Below are positions 41,991 through 51,765 of a stretch of 64,000 nucleotides of DNA, piece by piece. Positions within the stretch are counted from its first letter, which is position 1, and every line of letters starts with the position of its first letter. A program made the translations under genes and the position numbers. Source of the stretch: DAIDKA01 sp036498905 (GTDB taxonomy: Bacteria; Pseudomonadota; Gammaproteobacteria; Steroidobacterales; Steroidobacteraceae); NCBI GenBank assembly GCA_036498905.1, contig DASYER010000077.1:1-64000 (forward strand), read 5' to 3'. The notes under the pieces were generated by a model, which worked only from the letters and a program-made list of their open reading frames with translations, did no database searches and had not been told where the DNA came from.

Positions 41991-44399
41991 TCAGCTCGCC
42001 TGGCTCTTCAAGGAGGCGAGGGCCGCACGGGCGTCCTCATCACCGAAGAACCGCGAAGATCCTGCGAGCGCTGATTCGAGATCGGTGCGTGCGCGATCCG
42101 TCTGCCCGCTGCGCAGCTCCGCCATCCCGAGGTGGTAATGAACCTCATGGGACTGAGGCATCAGCGCCGCCGCGCGCTGCAGTACCGGCAATGCCTGAGT
42201 GAACTCACCGCGCTTGAACTGGACCCAACCGGCGGTGTCGAGCAGATCCGCGTTGGTGGCACTCGCAAACCCCGCCGTCAGCACCTGTGCCCGGTCCAGA
42301 CTTGCCTTGTCGGTGTGATAGCTGACCAGCAGCATCGCGAGATTGTTCGCCGCCACCTGCGACTTGGGATCCTGGCTGACCCAGGAGTCGTAGAGCTTCT
42401 GCGCCTCATCGACCTTGCCGACGCGCTGATACAGCGCACCCAGCTCCGCGAGTAACGCGCTTTCGGTGGGCGCGACTTTCAGCCCGTTCTGATACGCCTC
42501 GATTGCGCCGGTCATGTCATCGGTACCCACCCTCGCAATTGCCAGATTGCGATAGGGCATCCACCAGCGTGGCTGATTGCTGATCGCGACACCGAGGATC
42601 TGCTGCGCTGGCTTGTATTGCTTTTGCTGCAGGTACACTTCCCCGAGCAGGTTCGGAATCAGCGCGCCCTTCGGATCGGCACCCAACAGGCCCTGGAGGC
42701 GGCTTACTGCCTTGGCGGCCTGGCCGCGCTGCGCCTGCAGCAGCACCAGCTGTGACAGTACATCGTAAGCACGCGGCTGCACGCTCAGGGCCTTCTCCAG
42801 CAAGGCCTGCGCATCATCCAGCCGGTTGTCGGCACGCGCAACGGTGGCCGAAAGCAGGTACGGCGCGGCGCCATCAGGCTTCGCCTGCCGATAGGCCTCC
42901 GCGGCCTTGCCGGCTGCCACGAGATTCTTCTGCGCGAGGTACGCGCGCACCACGGCCTCGTTCAGCACATTGTCAGTGGGCGCCGCCTTGATTCCATCCT
43001 CCAACACCGTGAAGGCCGAATCCTGGTGTTGCAGATTGAAGAGCAACTCGGCGAGTGCCACCCGCACGCTGGCGTCGGCCGGCGCGGCACTCATGGCCGT
43101 GCGCAACGGCTCCTCGGCCAGCGCCATCTCTCCGTGAGAAATCAGCGCCTGGGCCAGCAGCCGATTGATAGGCACGCTGCGCGGCTGATCACGCAGCAGA
43201 GCGCGGAAGTCGGCGATTGCGCTGGTGCTGTCGCCATGCTCCAGCGCCAGCTGACCGCGGATGCCCAGCGCGTCATTGTCACGGGGACTGACCTTCAGCA
43301 CTTCGGCGAGATACCGCTGGGCGTCCGGTTCGTGCTTTTGTTGGACGGCAATGGCGGCCAGGCGATCGCGGGCGACCAGTCCGTTGGCTTCGGTTCCAGC
43401 GCTCTTCACGATATCGGCGTATACGAGCACCGCTTTATCGGCCTCGCCGAATGATTGCAGCAGCGTGCCCAATGCCAAACGCAGGGTATAGTCGTCGGAA
43501 TCCGCCGAGATGTACTGCCGCAGCACTTTCTCGCCGGCATCATGCGAGCGCTGCTGCACCAGGAATTGCACGCGCAGCAGTTTCGCTTCATCGCTGCGGG
43601 GCAGCGCTTTTACGGCATCCTCCAGGACCTTCTGCGCTTCGTCGAGTTGTTTGGCGCGCGTCAGGAATACCGCCAGCTGAGTTCGGTAATTGAGTTGCTG
43701 GGGCTTCAGTTTCACCAGTGTGCGCAGCTGACCCTCGATCAATTGCGGCTGTTTGGACGCCTCGTACAGGCTGATCAGTACCTGATGAAAGCCGACTACT
43801 TTGGGTTGTGCCGTCGCGGCGTTGCTCACCAGTTTGATCGCATCCGGCAGGTCGCCGTCCTGGCTGTACAGTCCGGCACGCAGATCGATGGCGTCCTCAT
43901 TTTTCGGATCGATCGCCAGCGCGCGGTTCGCGTCGGCGCGGGCTCCCGCCGCGTCCTTCAGATTCGACCTGGCGGCGGAGCGAATCGCCAGCAGCGAGGC
44001 ATCGTCGGGCTTGGCGACCAATGCCGGCTTGATGATTTCCAGCCCCTGCTTGGGATCACCGACCGACACCAGCAGACGTCCCAGCACCGTGCGCGCCTCG
44101 ACATCATCAGGATGATCATCGACGACGGAGTGCAGCAGGCCATAGGCGCCGCGCACCTGCCCCATCTTCTCGGCCGTTTGCGCGGCCATCACGCGCGCAT
44201 GGGCATCCTTCGGATCGATCTGCATGGCGTTGCGGAATTCAACGCTGGCCTTGGCGAAGTCATCGTTCTGGAAGTAGTCCCGGCCGCGCTTCATGTGACT
44301 GGCCAGACGCGATTTTGCGCCGCCGCAGCCGCTGATCAGCATGGCGACCGTCACGACTGACACCAGTGCCACCGCTCGTAGGGTCTGCATCGCCGACAT
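41991..44399 (-). CDS. PrsT-like TPR lipoprotein of the PEP-CTERM/exopolysaccharide region
   Basis: About 802 residues. The lipobox LISGC near residue 24 marks a lipoprotein, probably on the periplasmic face of a membrane. The rest is some 20 tetratricopeptide repeats. Length and architecture match the TPR lipoprotein (PrsT family) found with exosortase and EPS genes. It lies 64 nt upstream of the sorting-signal/DsbC-like fusion gene and downstream of a WecA-type transferase, on the same strand. The start is uncertain between 44399, a GTG at 44402 and an ATG at 44390. Confidence 0.85.
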   Translation of the reverse strand: MSAMQTLRAVALVSVVTVAMLISGCGGAKSRLASHMKRGRDYFQNDDFAKASVEFRNAMQIDPKDAHARVMAAQTAEKMGQVRGAYGLLHSVVDDHPDDVEARTVLGRLLVSVGDPKQGLEIIKPALVAKPDDASLLAIRSAARSNLKDAAGARADANRALAIDPKNEDAIDLRAGLYSQDGDLPDAIKLVSNAATAQPKVVGFHQVLISLYEASKQPQLIEGQLRTLVKLKPQQLNYRTQLAVFLTRAKQLDEAQKVLEDAVKALPRSDEAKLLRVQFLVQQRSHDAGEKVLRQYISADSDDYTLRLALGTLLQSFGEADKAVLVYADIVKSAGTEANGLVARDRLAAIAVQQKHEPDAQRYLAEVLKVSPRDNDALGIRGQLALEHGDSTSAIADFRALLRDQPRSVPINRLLAQALISHGEMALAEEPLRTAMSAAPADASVRVALAELLFNLQHQDSAFTVLEDGIKAAPTDNVLNEAVVRAYLAQKNLVAAGKAAEAYRQAKPDGAAPYLLSATVARADNRLDDAQALLEKALSVQPRAYDVLSQLVLLQAQRGQAAKAVSRLQGLLGADPKGALIPNLLGEVYLQQKQYKPAQQILGVAISNQPRWWMPYRNLAIARVGTDDMTGAIEAYQNGLKVAPTESALLAELGALYQRVGKVDEAQKLYDSWVSQDPKSQVAANNLAMLLVSYHTDKASLDRAQVLTAGFASATNADLLDTAGWVQFKRGEFTQALPVLQRAAALMPQSHEVHYHLGMAELRSGQTDRARTDLESALAGSSRFFGDEDARAALASLKSQAS

Positions 44400-44474
44400 C
44401 ACCGGACTCGCGAATCAAATGGGGGAGTCGGACTGTAGGCAAGATGCGTGACGAAGGCATGACAGCGTTATTCC

Positions 44475-46109
44475 TCACGCTGAAGCTCCGAGAAAGGCGC
44501 GGCCCGCGATGACCACGAGCATGAGTCCCAGAATAAGGCGCGGCATCAATCGCTTCAAATCAAATGTCAGCAGCATTTCAACGACATAGAGCAGGATCAC
44601 CGACTTCGCGATGCCCTGCGGCAGGTTCGGTGGTAATTGCAGTGAGCCGGGCAGGTTCGGCAGCACCAGCGCAACGAATACGACAATCAAATCCAGCGTG
44701 GTCACGACAAAGCGGCGCGTGGGCGAAAACCAGAAACGTGTCAGCGCTGCCGCACCGGTGATGCCGATCAGCGTCCACGATGCGGTAGCCAGCGCTTCGG
44801 TGCGGCCGGAGGCGGTCTGGTCCAGGTACACGAGCAGCACCACACTGACATAGGCCGCGGTTCGCTCGAACCAGCGCAATGACTCCTGGGCCTTCGAGGC
44901 GCTCAGCAACAGCAGCACCGCCAGCATGCCGAGACTGAGCACGCCTAAGTCCTTGCCCACATGCGATGCGAGCAGCAGTACGCTCACCGCATAGACGACC
45001 AGGCAGGCCAGCATGACACCCAGGGCAATGGCCGGCAGACGCGCGGTGCTCGGCAAAAATGCCAGAGGAGTACGAATCACTCCCTTGGGATCCATGCGGT
45101 GCAGATGCCAGCCGCCAATTCTGGCCGCATTGAGCAGTCCCAGGACCACCGCCGCGAACGCACAGAACGCCGCGACCACGGCAAGGTCGGCCTCGAAACG
45201 CATGAAGTAGGCGAGCAGCACCAGCCCGACCTGCAGCAGGTAGACGATGGCGACGGCCTCGCGATGCGCAAAGCCGATGGCGAGCAGGCGGTGGTGCAGA
45301 TGATTTTTGTCGGCGGCAAACGGGGACTTTCCGGAGAGGATGCGCGTACTCATCACGGTAAGCGTGTCGAGGATGGGCAGGCCCAACAGCAGGATCGGCA
45401 GCGCGGCGCTCAGATCACTTTCGACGCCCTGGGTGGCCAGCAGTGACAGCGCCCCCACCGAAAATCCGAGTACCTGGCTGCCGCTGTCACCCATGAAAAT
45501 CCGCGCCGGGTGGGTGTTGAAACGCAAGAATCCGAGTACCGCGCCGGCCTCGATCAGGCACAGCGCAATCACCGCCGAGTGCCCGCTGGCCACGGCGAAC
45601 AGCGCCACGGCGCACAGGCACAGCAGCACCAGGCCACCCGCCAGGCCATCCAGGCCGTCGGTGAGGTTCACTGCATTCGTAACACCGATCAGGAAGACAA
45701 ACGTAATACAGCCGGTGATGAGACCCGGCGGCAGGGTGCGCCCGTCGATCATGACGTGCCCGATATGAACCCCGCCCACGGTCATGCACACGGCGACGGC
45801 CAGCACCTGCCCGAGCAGCTTGGTGCGATAGCCCAGCTCGACTCGGTCGTCCCACAGGCCGAAGCCCAGCAGGATCAGGATGCCGAGCAGCACGCCGCGA
45901 ATCGGCTCGGTGAGGGGGACCGTCACCAGCACCGGAACCAGGATGCCGATGGCCATGGCCAGGCCGCCCACGCGCGGTACCGGCACCGAATGAACCTTGC
46001 GCGGCCCCGGCTTATCGGTCAGCCCGACGGACGGTGCCCAGCGGCTGAGTAGTGGAATGAGCGCCGCCGTGGTGGACAGAGCCACCACGAAAGCCAGGAA
46101 AAGTTGCAC
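44475..46109 (-). CDS. WecA/MraY-type undecaprenyl-phosphate sugar-1-phosphate transferase with C-terminal extension
   Basis: 544 residues, GTG start with a GGGGAT site. The first ~340 residues are the polytopic WecA fold, with the diagnostic GLWDDR (~84), VNLTDGLDGLAGG (~147) and FMGDSGS (~205) and the His-rich loop DKNHLHHRLLA (~267). It should transfer a sugar-1-phosphate to undecaprenyl phosphate and begin a polysaccharide repeat. WecA is normally about 360 residues; the remaining ~180 here form roughly six extra membrane helices of unknown role. It heads a run with the PrsT-like gene, which suggests a matrix or EPS pathway. Confidence 0.92.
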   Translation of the reverse strand: MQLFLAFVVALSTTAALIPLLSRWAPSVGLTDKPGPRKVHSVPVPRVGGLAMAIGILVPVLVTVPLTEPIRGVLLGILILLGFGLWDDRVELGYRTKLLGQVLAVAVCMTVGGVHIGHVMIDGRTLPPGLITGCITFVFLIGVTNAVNLTDGLDGLAGGLVLLCLCAVALFAVASGHSAVIALCLIEAGAVLGFLRFNTHPARIFMGDSGSQVLGFSVGALSLLATQGVESDLSAALPILLLGLPILDTLTVMSTRILSGKSPFAADKNHLHHRLLAIGFAHREAVAIVYLLQVGLVLLAYFMRFEADLAVVAAFCAFAAVVLGLLNAARIGGWHLHRMDPKGVIRTPLAFLPSTARLPAIALGVMLACLVVYAVSVLLLASHVGKDLGVLSLGMLAVLLLLSASKAQESLRWFERTAAYVSVVLLVYLDQTASGRTEALATASWTLIGITGAAALTRFWFSPTRRFVVTTLDLIVVFVALVLPNLPGSLQLPPNLPQGIAKSVILLYVVEMLLTFDLKRLMPRLILGLMLVVIAGRAFLGASA

Positions 46110-46160
46110 ACGATCCCCTGTGGTTTGGCGACACAGTAGGGGACGGTTGCGACAATTTGG

Positions 46161-47105
46161 TTACCGACCGCCGTGCGGCTCCCTCCCCCACGGCGAGGGC
46201 ATGTTGTACGGCACGCTCGTGAAGACGGCTTCGACCTGCTGGATCCTGCCGCCGCGGATCTTGAAGGTCTCGAGCAGGCAGTAGCTGTGGGGATGACGGA
46301 AGATCTTGGAGGTGGCGGTGCGACCGTCGCTGAGCTTGTAATCACCGACCCGGCCTTCGTGATCGATGAAGCCTGCCGCCATGACCAGGCCGCGCTCGCG
46401 GTCAACGACGAGGAAGCGCCGGCCGCGCAAACGATCATCGAACTTGTACCAGCCGAGTTCAAACTGCTGCCCGCATCCCAGGTGGGTGATGTCGCCCCAG
46501 GTGTCATCCTTGCGGTTCGTGGTCTGGAAGCCGTCCTCGCGCCGATTGCAATCAGCCGTGAAGGCCGTGTGCATCGTCCCGTCATTGCGCTGGATCGTTT
46601 CGAAGTAGCCATTGGCGATCGCGATCATGCGCTCGCGGCTGCTGCGCTCGGCGACCGGCACGATCTCGTTGAGCACCGGCAACGGATGCAGATCGGCCGT
46701 GACGAACGGCACGCCAGCCTCCTGTGGCCGTGCCACGATGGTCTCGGCTTCGGTGATCGCGCCGCCACGCACCGTCAGTCGCACCGCGAATGGCGCGGCG
46801 GTGTCGGTTTCGCGCAGGACACCATAGAAGGCGACCGTGCCGGACTGCGGATCGGCGAAGCGCAGATCGTAGTCGCCCAGGGATGTGATCGTGCCCCACA
46901 GACCATCGCCGGGCCGCAGCATCACGTTGTTCTCGCTGGTGCGCGCCTGCGGGGCAAAACCCGCCTGGCCGGCATCGCGCGCTTTCAGCGCAACGAGGTA
47001 TCTGTCCAGGACCTGGTACAGGCAGTGCCGGTCGCAGCCCGGTGCGGCCGTCGCGATTCCGGCGATCAGCAGCCACCCGCTCAGGGCAATCACAATTCGA
47101 TTCAT
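46161..47105 (-). CDS. Secreted NTF2-like (DUF8021-like) protein
   Basis: 314 residues with a signal peptide (MNRIVIALSGWLLIAGIATA) and two NTF2-like halves: residues ~25-130 (SENNVMLRPGDGLWGTIT) and ~150-300 (RERMIAIANGYFETIQRNDG, GRRFLVVDRERGLVMAAGF). The pattern of charged, Cys-containing loops resembles DUF8021 proteins, best known from fungi. No catalytic motif is evident. An AGGAG site precedes the ATG, and the gene follows the CLC gene by 15 nt, so it probably ends that operon. The function is unknown. Confidence 0.7.
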   Translation of the reverse strand: MNRIVIALSGWLLIAGIATAAPGCDRHCLYQVLDRYLVALKARDAGQAGFAPQARTSENNVMLRPGDGLWGTITSLGDYDLRFADPQSGTVAFYGVLRETDTAAPFAVRLTVRGGAITEAETIVARPQEAGVPFVTADLHPLPVLNEIVPVAERSSRERMIAIANGYFETIQRNDGTMHTAFTADCNRREDGFQTTNRKDDTWGDITHLGCGQQFELGWYKFDDRLRGRRFLVVDRERGLVMAAGFIDHEGRVGDYKLSDGRTATSKIFRHPHSYCLLETFKIRGGRIQQVEAVFTSVPYNMPSPWGREPHGGR

Positions 47106-47120
47106 TATCGGTCTCCTTGA

Positions 47121-48890
47121 CTACGCCGCTGCCGCCGGGCCGGGCTCCGGCACCATCCGATCCTGCATGGCCAGCAGCACATCCTGGCGGGATATCTCGC
47201 CCAGCAGGTTATTTCGCCACTCGCCGCCGGTCACGGGCAGCACATTCGCCCGGGCACGCAGGAATACATCGAGCGCGGCGCCGAGGGACATGTCCTGGGT
47301 CAGGACCAGCGTGGCCGGCCGAGTGACGCCTGCGACCAGGGTCGCTCCGTCCACCTTGTTGGCACGAAACGCCGCCAGCAGCTCGCGCAAATCCAGCCAG
47401 CCCACCAGCTCGTCGCCGTTCGTGACGTACGCTCGCTCCAGGGGACGACGCGGCAGATCTTCGAACATCTTCTTCAATGTCGTGCCCTGCGAAACCACCG
47501 CGCCGGCCGGCTTGATCAGCGCCGCCACCGTGTTCAACTGATAGTCGCTCGCTTGGGTGCGACCCTGCAGCGCCGCATGATAGATGGACTCACCGCGGCG
47601 ATACACCTTGGCGGTGTAGTGCGCGGTCACGCAGGCCAGCATCAGCGGCAGGACCATGTCGTAGTCCAGCGTCATTTCAAAGAGCATGAGAATGGAGGTC
47701 AGGGGTGCGTGAGTCGTCGCCGCCAGGAACCCGCCCATGCCAACCAGGGCGTACGCCGCCGGGACGGAAGTGACGCCCGGCAGCAAGGCGTGCACGACGC
47801 CGCCGAACAGGGCGCCGATGGCGCACCCCAGGAACAGTGTGGGAGTGAAGACACCGCCGACGGCACCCGAACCGACCGTCGCGACGGTTGCCAGCAGTTT
47901 CGCGACCAGCACCGCCAGCAGTGCCCAGCCGACCAGATGGGCATTGAGAATGGTGCCGACCGCGCCGAAACCATTGCCCCATACCTGCGGCACGCCGATT
48001 GAAATGACGCCGACCAGCAGGCCTCCGAGGCCCAGCTGCCACGGCAGCGGCAGCTTCAGGCGCACGAACCGCGACTTGGCGAAGTCCAGCGATGCCAGAA
48101 ACGGCGGGGCCAGATGTCCGAGCACCACGCCCAGCAACACGTAGAAGATCAGTTCCCAGTTCGAGGCGAACTGCACCTTGGGAACATCGTAGACCGGCGC
48201 GTAGCCGAAAAAGCGGTGCACGGTCGCACTCGCGACCACCGAGGAAACGACCAGAGGCCCGAAGCTCTCCATCGCCGTGCCGCCGAGGATGATCTCCGAC
48301 ACGAACAGCGCACCGGAGATGGGGGCGTTGTAGGCCGCCGCGATACCGGCCGCACCACCGCAGGCCACCATCAGTCGCAGGCGCGGAATCGGCGCGCGCC
48401 CGAAGCGGCCGATGCGCGATCCGAGCATCGCGGCCAGCTGCACCATCGGGCCTTCACGGCCGATGGAGCCGCCGGAAGAAATCGTCAGCAGCGAGGACAG
48501 GCTGTTCACGAGCGTCGCGCGCACACTGATGTTGCCGTCCCCGACACGCACGGCCTCCATGTAGTCGACGGCGCGGGGCGAAGCCAGCACCCGGCCGGCG
48601 CAGCGCAAAATGAAGCCTGCGAGCACCGCGCCGCAAAACGGCAGCAGCACCCGATGCCACCACACCATGCCCGATGCGGCTCGTTCGAGACTGTTGGCCT
48701 GTCCGGTGAACAGCAGTTCGAGCAGCCGCAGCCCCTCGCGGAAGGCGACGCTGGCCAGCGCGCCGCACACCCCGACGAGGGCGGCCCAGAACACGATGCT
48801 GGCGAGGTCCTCGTGGCCGAGCAGCACCAGACGCAGCCGCGTCAGCACGGAAAGGGGAACGCGGGCGAGCTGTCTGACCTCGGAAACCAA
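47121..48890 (-). CDS. CLC-family chloride channel/transporter with C-terminal CBS pair
   Basis: 589 residues. About ten to twelve membrane helices carry GREGPMVQ with the gating Glu (~145) and GGVFTP, the selectivity-filter loop (~340). Two CBS domains occupy ~440-585 and may bind adenine nucleotides. The first classic motif (GSGIPE) is not conserved, and the internal proton Glu of ClcA is replaced (LFVSEIIL), as I recall for ClcB-like members. It may be channel-like rather than a 2:1 exchanger. A TTG start is the earliest available after an in-frame stop and has no clear ribosome site; later GTG codons are possible. It lies 24 nt after the FHA gene. Confidence 0.9.
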   Translation of the reverse strand: MVSEVRQLARVPLSVLTRLRLVLLGHEDLASIVFWAALVGVCGALASVAFREGLRLLELLFTGQANSLERAASGMVWWHRVLLPFCGAVLAGFILRCAGRVLASPRAVDYMEAVRVGDGNISVRATLVNSLSSLLTISSGGSIGREGPMVQLAAMLGSRIGRFGRAPIPRLRLMVACGGAAGIAAAYNAPISGALFVSEIILGGTAMESFGPLVVSSVVASATVHRFFGYAPVYDVPKVQFASNWELIFYVLLGVVLGHLAPPFLASLDFAKSRFVRLKLPLPWQLGLGGLLVGVISIGVPQVWGNGFGAVGTILNAHLVGWALLAVLVAKLLATVATVGSGAVGGVFTPTLFLGCAIGALFGGVVHALLPGVTSVPAAYALVGMGGFLAATTHAPLTSILMLFEMTLDYDMVLPLMLACVTAHYTAKVYRRGESIYHAALQGRTQASDYQLNTVAALIKPAGAVVSQGTTLKKMFEDLPRRPLERAYVTNGDELVGWLDLRELLAAFRANKVDGATLVAGVTRPATLVLTQDMSLGAALDVFLRARANVLPVTGGEWRNNLLGEISRQDVLLAMQDRMVPEPGPAAAA

Positions 48891-48914
48891 CGCCGCGGAC
48901 GCCGTCGCGGGCGC

Positions 48915-50777
48915 TTAACCGGTGGGTTCTGAGCTGTTGCGTCCGACCGGGGGACGGATCACGAAGCGGAAGCGCGCCTTGCCCACCATCACCAGATCCC
49001 CATCATTCAAGGTTTCGCGACTGATGCGGTGTGCGTTGACGAACACGCCGTTGGTGCTGTTCAGGTCTTCGATGATGGTCTGTGATCCTTGCATCAGCAG
49101 CACAGCGTGATGTCGGCTGATGAAGGTCGCATCGATCTGCAGATCGTTGTCGGGAGTGCGGCCGATCGTGGTCTTGCGTCCCAGCACGTGCACCACTTCG
49201 TGGCCGTCCTGCGAGCGCACCAGCAGGCGCGCGCCGACTTCACGCACCTGTTCATGATTACCGGTATTGCCCGTGCGGATGCTGCGCTGGATGTTGTCGA
49301 CCAGCGCCGCACTGTGCGCAGCCTCGCTTTCCAGTCGCTGCATGAGCGAATCGCGCTCATCCAGCCAACGGCGCGCGTCCGCGACCTCGGCCTGCATCTG
49401 GGTATTGATGCGCGTGAGCTCCTCCACCCGCATACTGCGCGTGCGCACCTCGGCCTCCAGTCGGCTGACGGCATCTTCGGCGATGCGCAGATCGGTATCG
49501 GCGTTCGCGATCCGCTCCTCGTCGCGGCTGCTGCGTTCCGCCTCGGCCTCGATGGTGCGCGTCTGTGAGGCCACCTGTGCCGTCAGCGCCGTGATCTGGA
49601 TTTCGTAGGTGCCGATCTGCGCCACCCGCTGTGCATGCTCGGCGGTAACCTGCTGCACGGCGCGCGCGTGCTCGGCGTTCTGCGTTCGCAGCGCCGCCAG
49701 CTCAGACTCACCCGCGGTGTGCTTCGCAAGCAACGCTGCGAGGGCCTCGTTCCCGGCGCCATGCTGTGCCTCCAGTTCCGCGATGCGCGCCACGCGCTGC
49801 GCGTTTTCCTCGCGCGCCGACTGCACAGACTGGGTCAGTTCGACGTTGGTGCGGGCCATCGCGCCGGCTTCATCGGTGCGCAGGCCAAGTCTTGAATTCA
49901 GCGTGGCCACTTCGGCCTCAAGCTCGCTCACGCGCCGCGTGCGGCTCTGCAGGTCGCGGGTGAGCTGTAGTCCCTGCTCGGTATTGCGCCCCAGCTCCGC
50001 CGCCAATCGCGACTGTTCCTGATCGCCGCCTGCCACCTGCACATCGAGGCCGCGCAGGATGCTGTCGAAAATGCCGCGGCGCCCTTCCAGGCAGTGCAGC
50101 GCTTCAAGCTGCGCCGCATTCTGCGCCTGCAATTGCGCCACCTGCTGCAAGGCCGCGCTGTGCGCGGCTTCATGACTGGCGAGCAGGCCGGCCATGCGTG
50201 CCGCATCGCTCGCCGCGTTGCCCGCAACTTCAGCCTCGCGACGCTGCAGCGAGGCGCGCAGTTGGCTCTCCTGCTCCTGCGCGAGACGCACCGCTTCGTC
50301 GCGCTCGCGGATCGCGGCGTGCAGGATCTCGATCTGGCTGGTTGCCGCCGCCAGCCCGGCGCGGCCGCCGGTGAGTTCCGCGGACAATGCCGCCGCACGC
50401 TCGGCGGCCGCCAATCCCGCGGTCCGGGATTCGGCCAGCTCCGCTTCGATGATCGTCAGTCGCTCGCCCTTGGCGGCCAGGCGTGTTTCAAGTTCCGCCA
50501 GACTGCCGGCCAGCGAGCGCAGTTCCACTTCGAGCTTCGAGGTCTGCACCGCTGCCGCGGGCGACGACGCCGTCGCATCCGCCGCGGCATCGGCCGCCGC
50601 ATTGGGCAGCTGCGGCAGGATCGCCGTGCTCAGCGCCGAGGTGGTCCAGGTGTCGGTGCTCGAGAGAGGGTCCTGCGCCTGACGCGCCTCGTAGGCCGCA
50701 ATATCCAGCACCGGCAGCTCGGCCGTGACTTCCGCGTCGCCTGAGCTTTCTGGAAAGGATTGACTGGATGCGTTCAT
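48915..50777 (-). CDS. Coiled-coil protein with C-terminal FHA domain
   Basis: 620 residues. Residues ~75-480 are an almost unbroken coiled coil with many Ala, Glu and Arg heptads. A forkhead-associated domain occupies ~505-605, with TIGRTPDNDLQI, SRHHAVLL and LNSTNGVFVNAHRI, the expected phosphothreonine-recognition signature. No membrane helix is seen, so it is probably a cytoplasmic scaffold reading threonine phosphorylation. A Ser/Thr kinase is encoded about 40 kb away in this window, but a link is conjecture. It sits between the alpha/beta-hydrolase-like gene and the CLC gene on one strand. Confidence 0.93.
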   Translation of the reverse strand: MNASSQSFPESSGDAEVTAELPVLDIAAYEARQAQDPLSSTDTWTTSALSTAILPQLPNAAADAAADATASSPAAAVQTSKLEVELRSLAGSLAELETRLAAKGERLTIIEAELAESRTAGLAAAERAAALSAELTGGRAGLAAATSQIEILHAAIRERDEAVRLAQEQESQLRASLQRREAEVAGNAASDAARMAGLLASHEAAHSAALQQVAQLQAQNAAQLEALHCLEGRRGIFDSILRGLDVQVAGGDQEQSRLAAELGRNTEQGLQLTRDLQSRTRRVSELEAEVATLNSRLGLRTDEAGAMARTNVELTQSVQSAREENAQRVARIAELEAQHGAGNEALAALLAKHTAGESELAALRTQNAEHARAVQQVTAEHAQRVAQIGTYEIQITALTAQVASQTRTIEAEAERSSRDEERIANADTDLRIAEDAVSRLEAEVRTRSMRVEELTRINTQMQAEVADARRWLDERDSLMQRLESEAAHSAALVDNIQRSIRTGNTGNHEQVREVGARLLVRSQDGHEVVHVLGRKTTIGRTPDNDLQIDATFISRHHAVLLMQGSQTIIEDLNSTNGVFVNAHRISRETLNDGDLVMVGKARFRFVIRPPVGRNSSEPTG

Positions 50778-50792
50778 GATGTATGACTCGAT

Positions 50793-51635
50793 TTAACCGC
50801 GTAGGAACTCCCGCAACACAGCGCTCAGGGGTGTCGCGGCAAACTCAAACAGATCACTGCCATAGATTTCCGGTTGTTCGACCGTCTGCGCCCGCAGCAG
50901 CAGGTCGCGCACGCGCGCGCTGTCCTGGCCGCGCGCATCACGTGAGCGGATCAGCAAAGTGGGCTGTGCGATCAGGCGCAACCGCTCCGCCGCCGGGTAC
51001 TGCATGGCCGCGTGCAATCCCCACCAGGCTTGCGGACCGTTGGCCAGCTGCTCGGCAAGATTTCCCGCAACGCCCGCAGGCTCGGCGCCCTGGTGCACGG
51101 AGCCGCGGACGCGCTCCCATTCGGCCTGCAGATGACTGCCATCGGCCGCGGGCGCCACCGGCCATGGCGCGCGGCGGAATTTCTCGCGTTCGGCATCATC
51201 GGGCACCGGCACACCCGTCAGCACGATCCGGCGCACGACGCTCGGCAGCGCCAGGGCGAGTTCGGCCGCGACCAGCGCGCCGGTCTGATATCCCATCACA
51301 TCGACCTGCCGGAAGCGCATCGAGGTACAAAAATCGACTACGGCAACAGCGTAGTCCGCAATGCCCGGTTGTGCCGGGGGCGGATCGGAATTGCCGAAGC
51401 CCGGCAGATCCGGCGCGTACACGGAGCGGTCCATGCCCATGATGCCCAGCAGCGGCAGCAGGCTGCGTGCGGAGCGCGGCGTCGCATGCAGACAGATCAG
51501 CGAAGTGCTTTCGTCGAAGCCGCCGCCAGGCGGAATCGCGTTGTGCACATGCAGCTGCCCGTAGCGGCTTTCAAAGTAGCCGCGACGCACGCGCGGCGCG
51601 ACGGGCAAGGTAGGTTTTGCAGGGCCCTTGGGCAT
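50793..51635 (-). CDS. Alpha/beta-hydrolase fold protein lacking the catalytic Ser and His
   Basis: 280 residues with the alpha/beta-hydrolase layout: an oxyanion-type LHATPRSA (~50), APDLPGFGNSDPP (~73-85) and a nucleophile elbow near residue 117. The elbow reads GYQTG instead of GxSxG, so Gln117 replaces the nucleophile. The expected C-terminal catalytic His is also absent (SDLFEFAATP). It is therefore probably a pseudoenzyme, perhaps a binding or sensing protein. It starts the operon with the FHA, CLC and NTF2-like genes (15-nt gap to the FHA gene). Confidence 0.88.
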   Translation of the reverse strand: MPKGPAKPTLPVAPRVRRGYFESRYGQLHVHNAIPPGGGFDESTSLICLHATPRSARSLLPLLGIMGMDRSVYAPDLPGFGNSDPPPAQPGIADYAVAVVDFCTSMRFRQVDVMGYQTGALVAAELALALPSVVRRIVLTGVPVPDDAEREKFRRAPWPVAPAADGSHLQAEWERVRGSVHQGAEPAGVAGNLAEQLANGPQAWWGLHAAMQYPAAERLRLIAQPTLLIRSRDARGQDSARVRDLLLRAQTVEQPEIYGSDLFEFAATPLSAVLREFLRG

Positions 51636-51765
51636 TCAGCCTCCGACTCACTCAATCGGACCCACTATATAAGGATTCGCAGCGCTCTTTAAGGAACGAG
51701 ACGCCGTACCTGGCACCAGGTCTCAATCTGCGCGCAAACTGGGCGGAATGGCCAAGGAGATCGCC

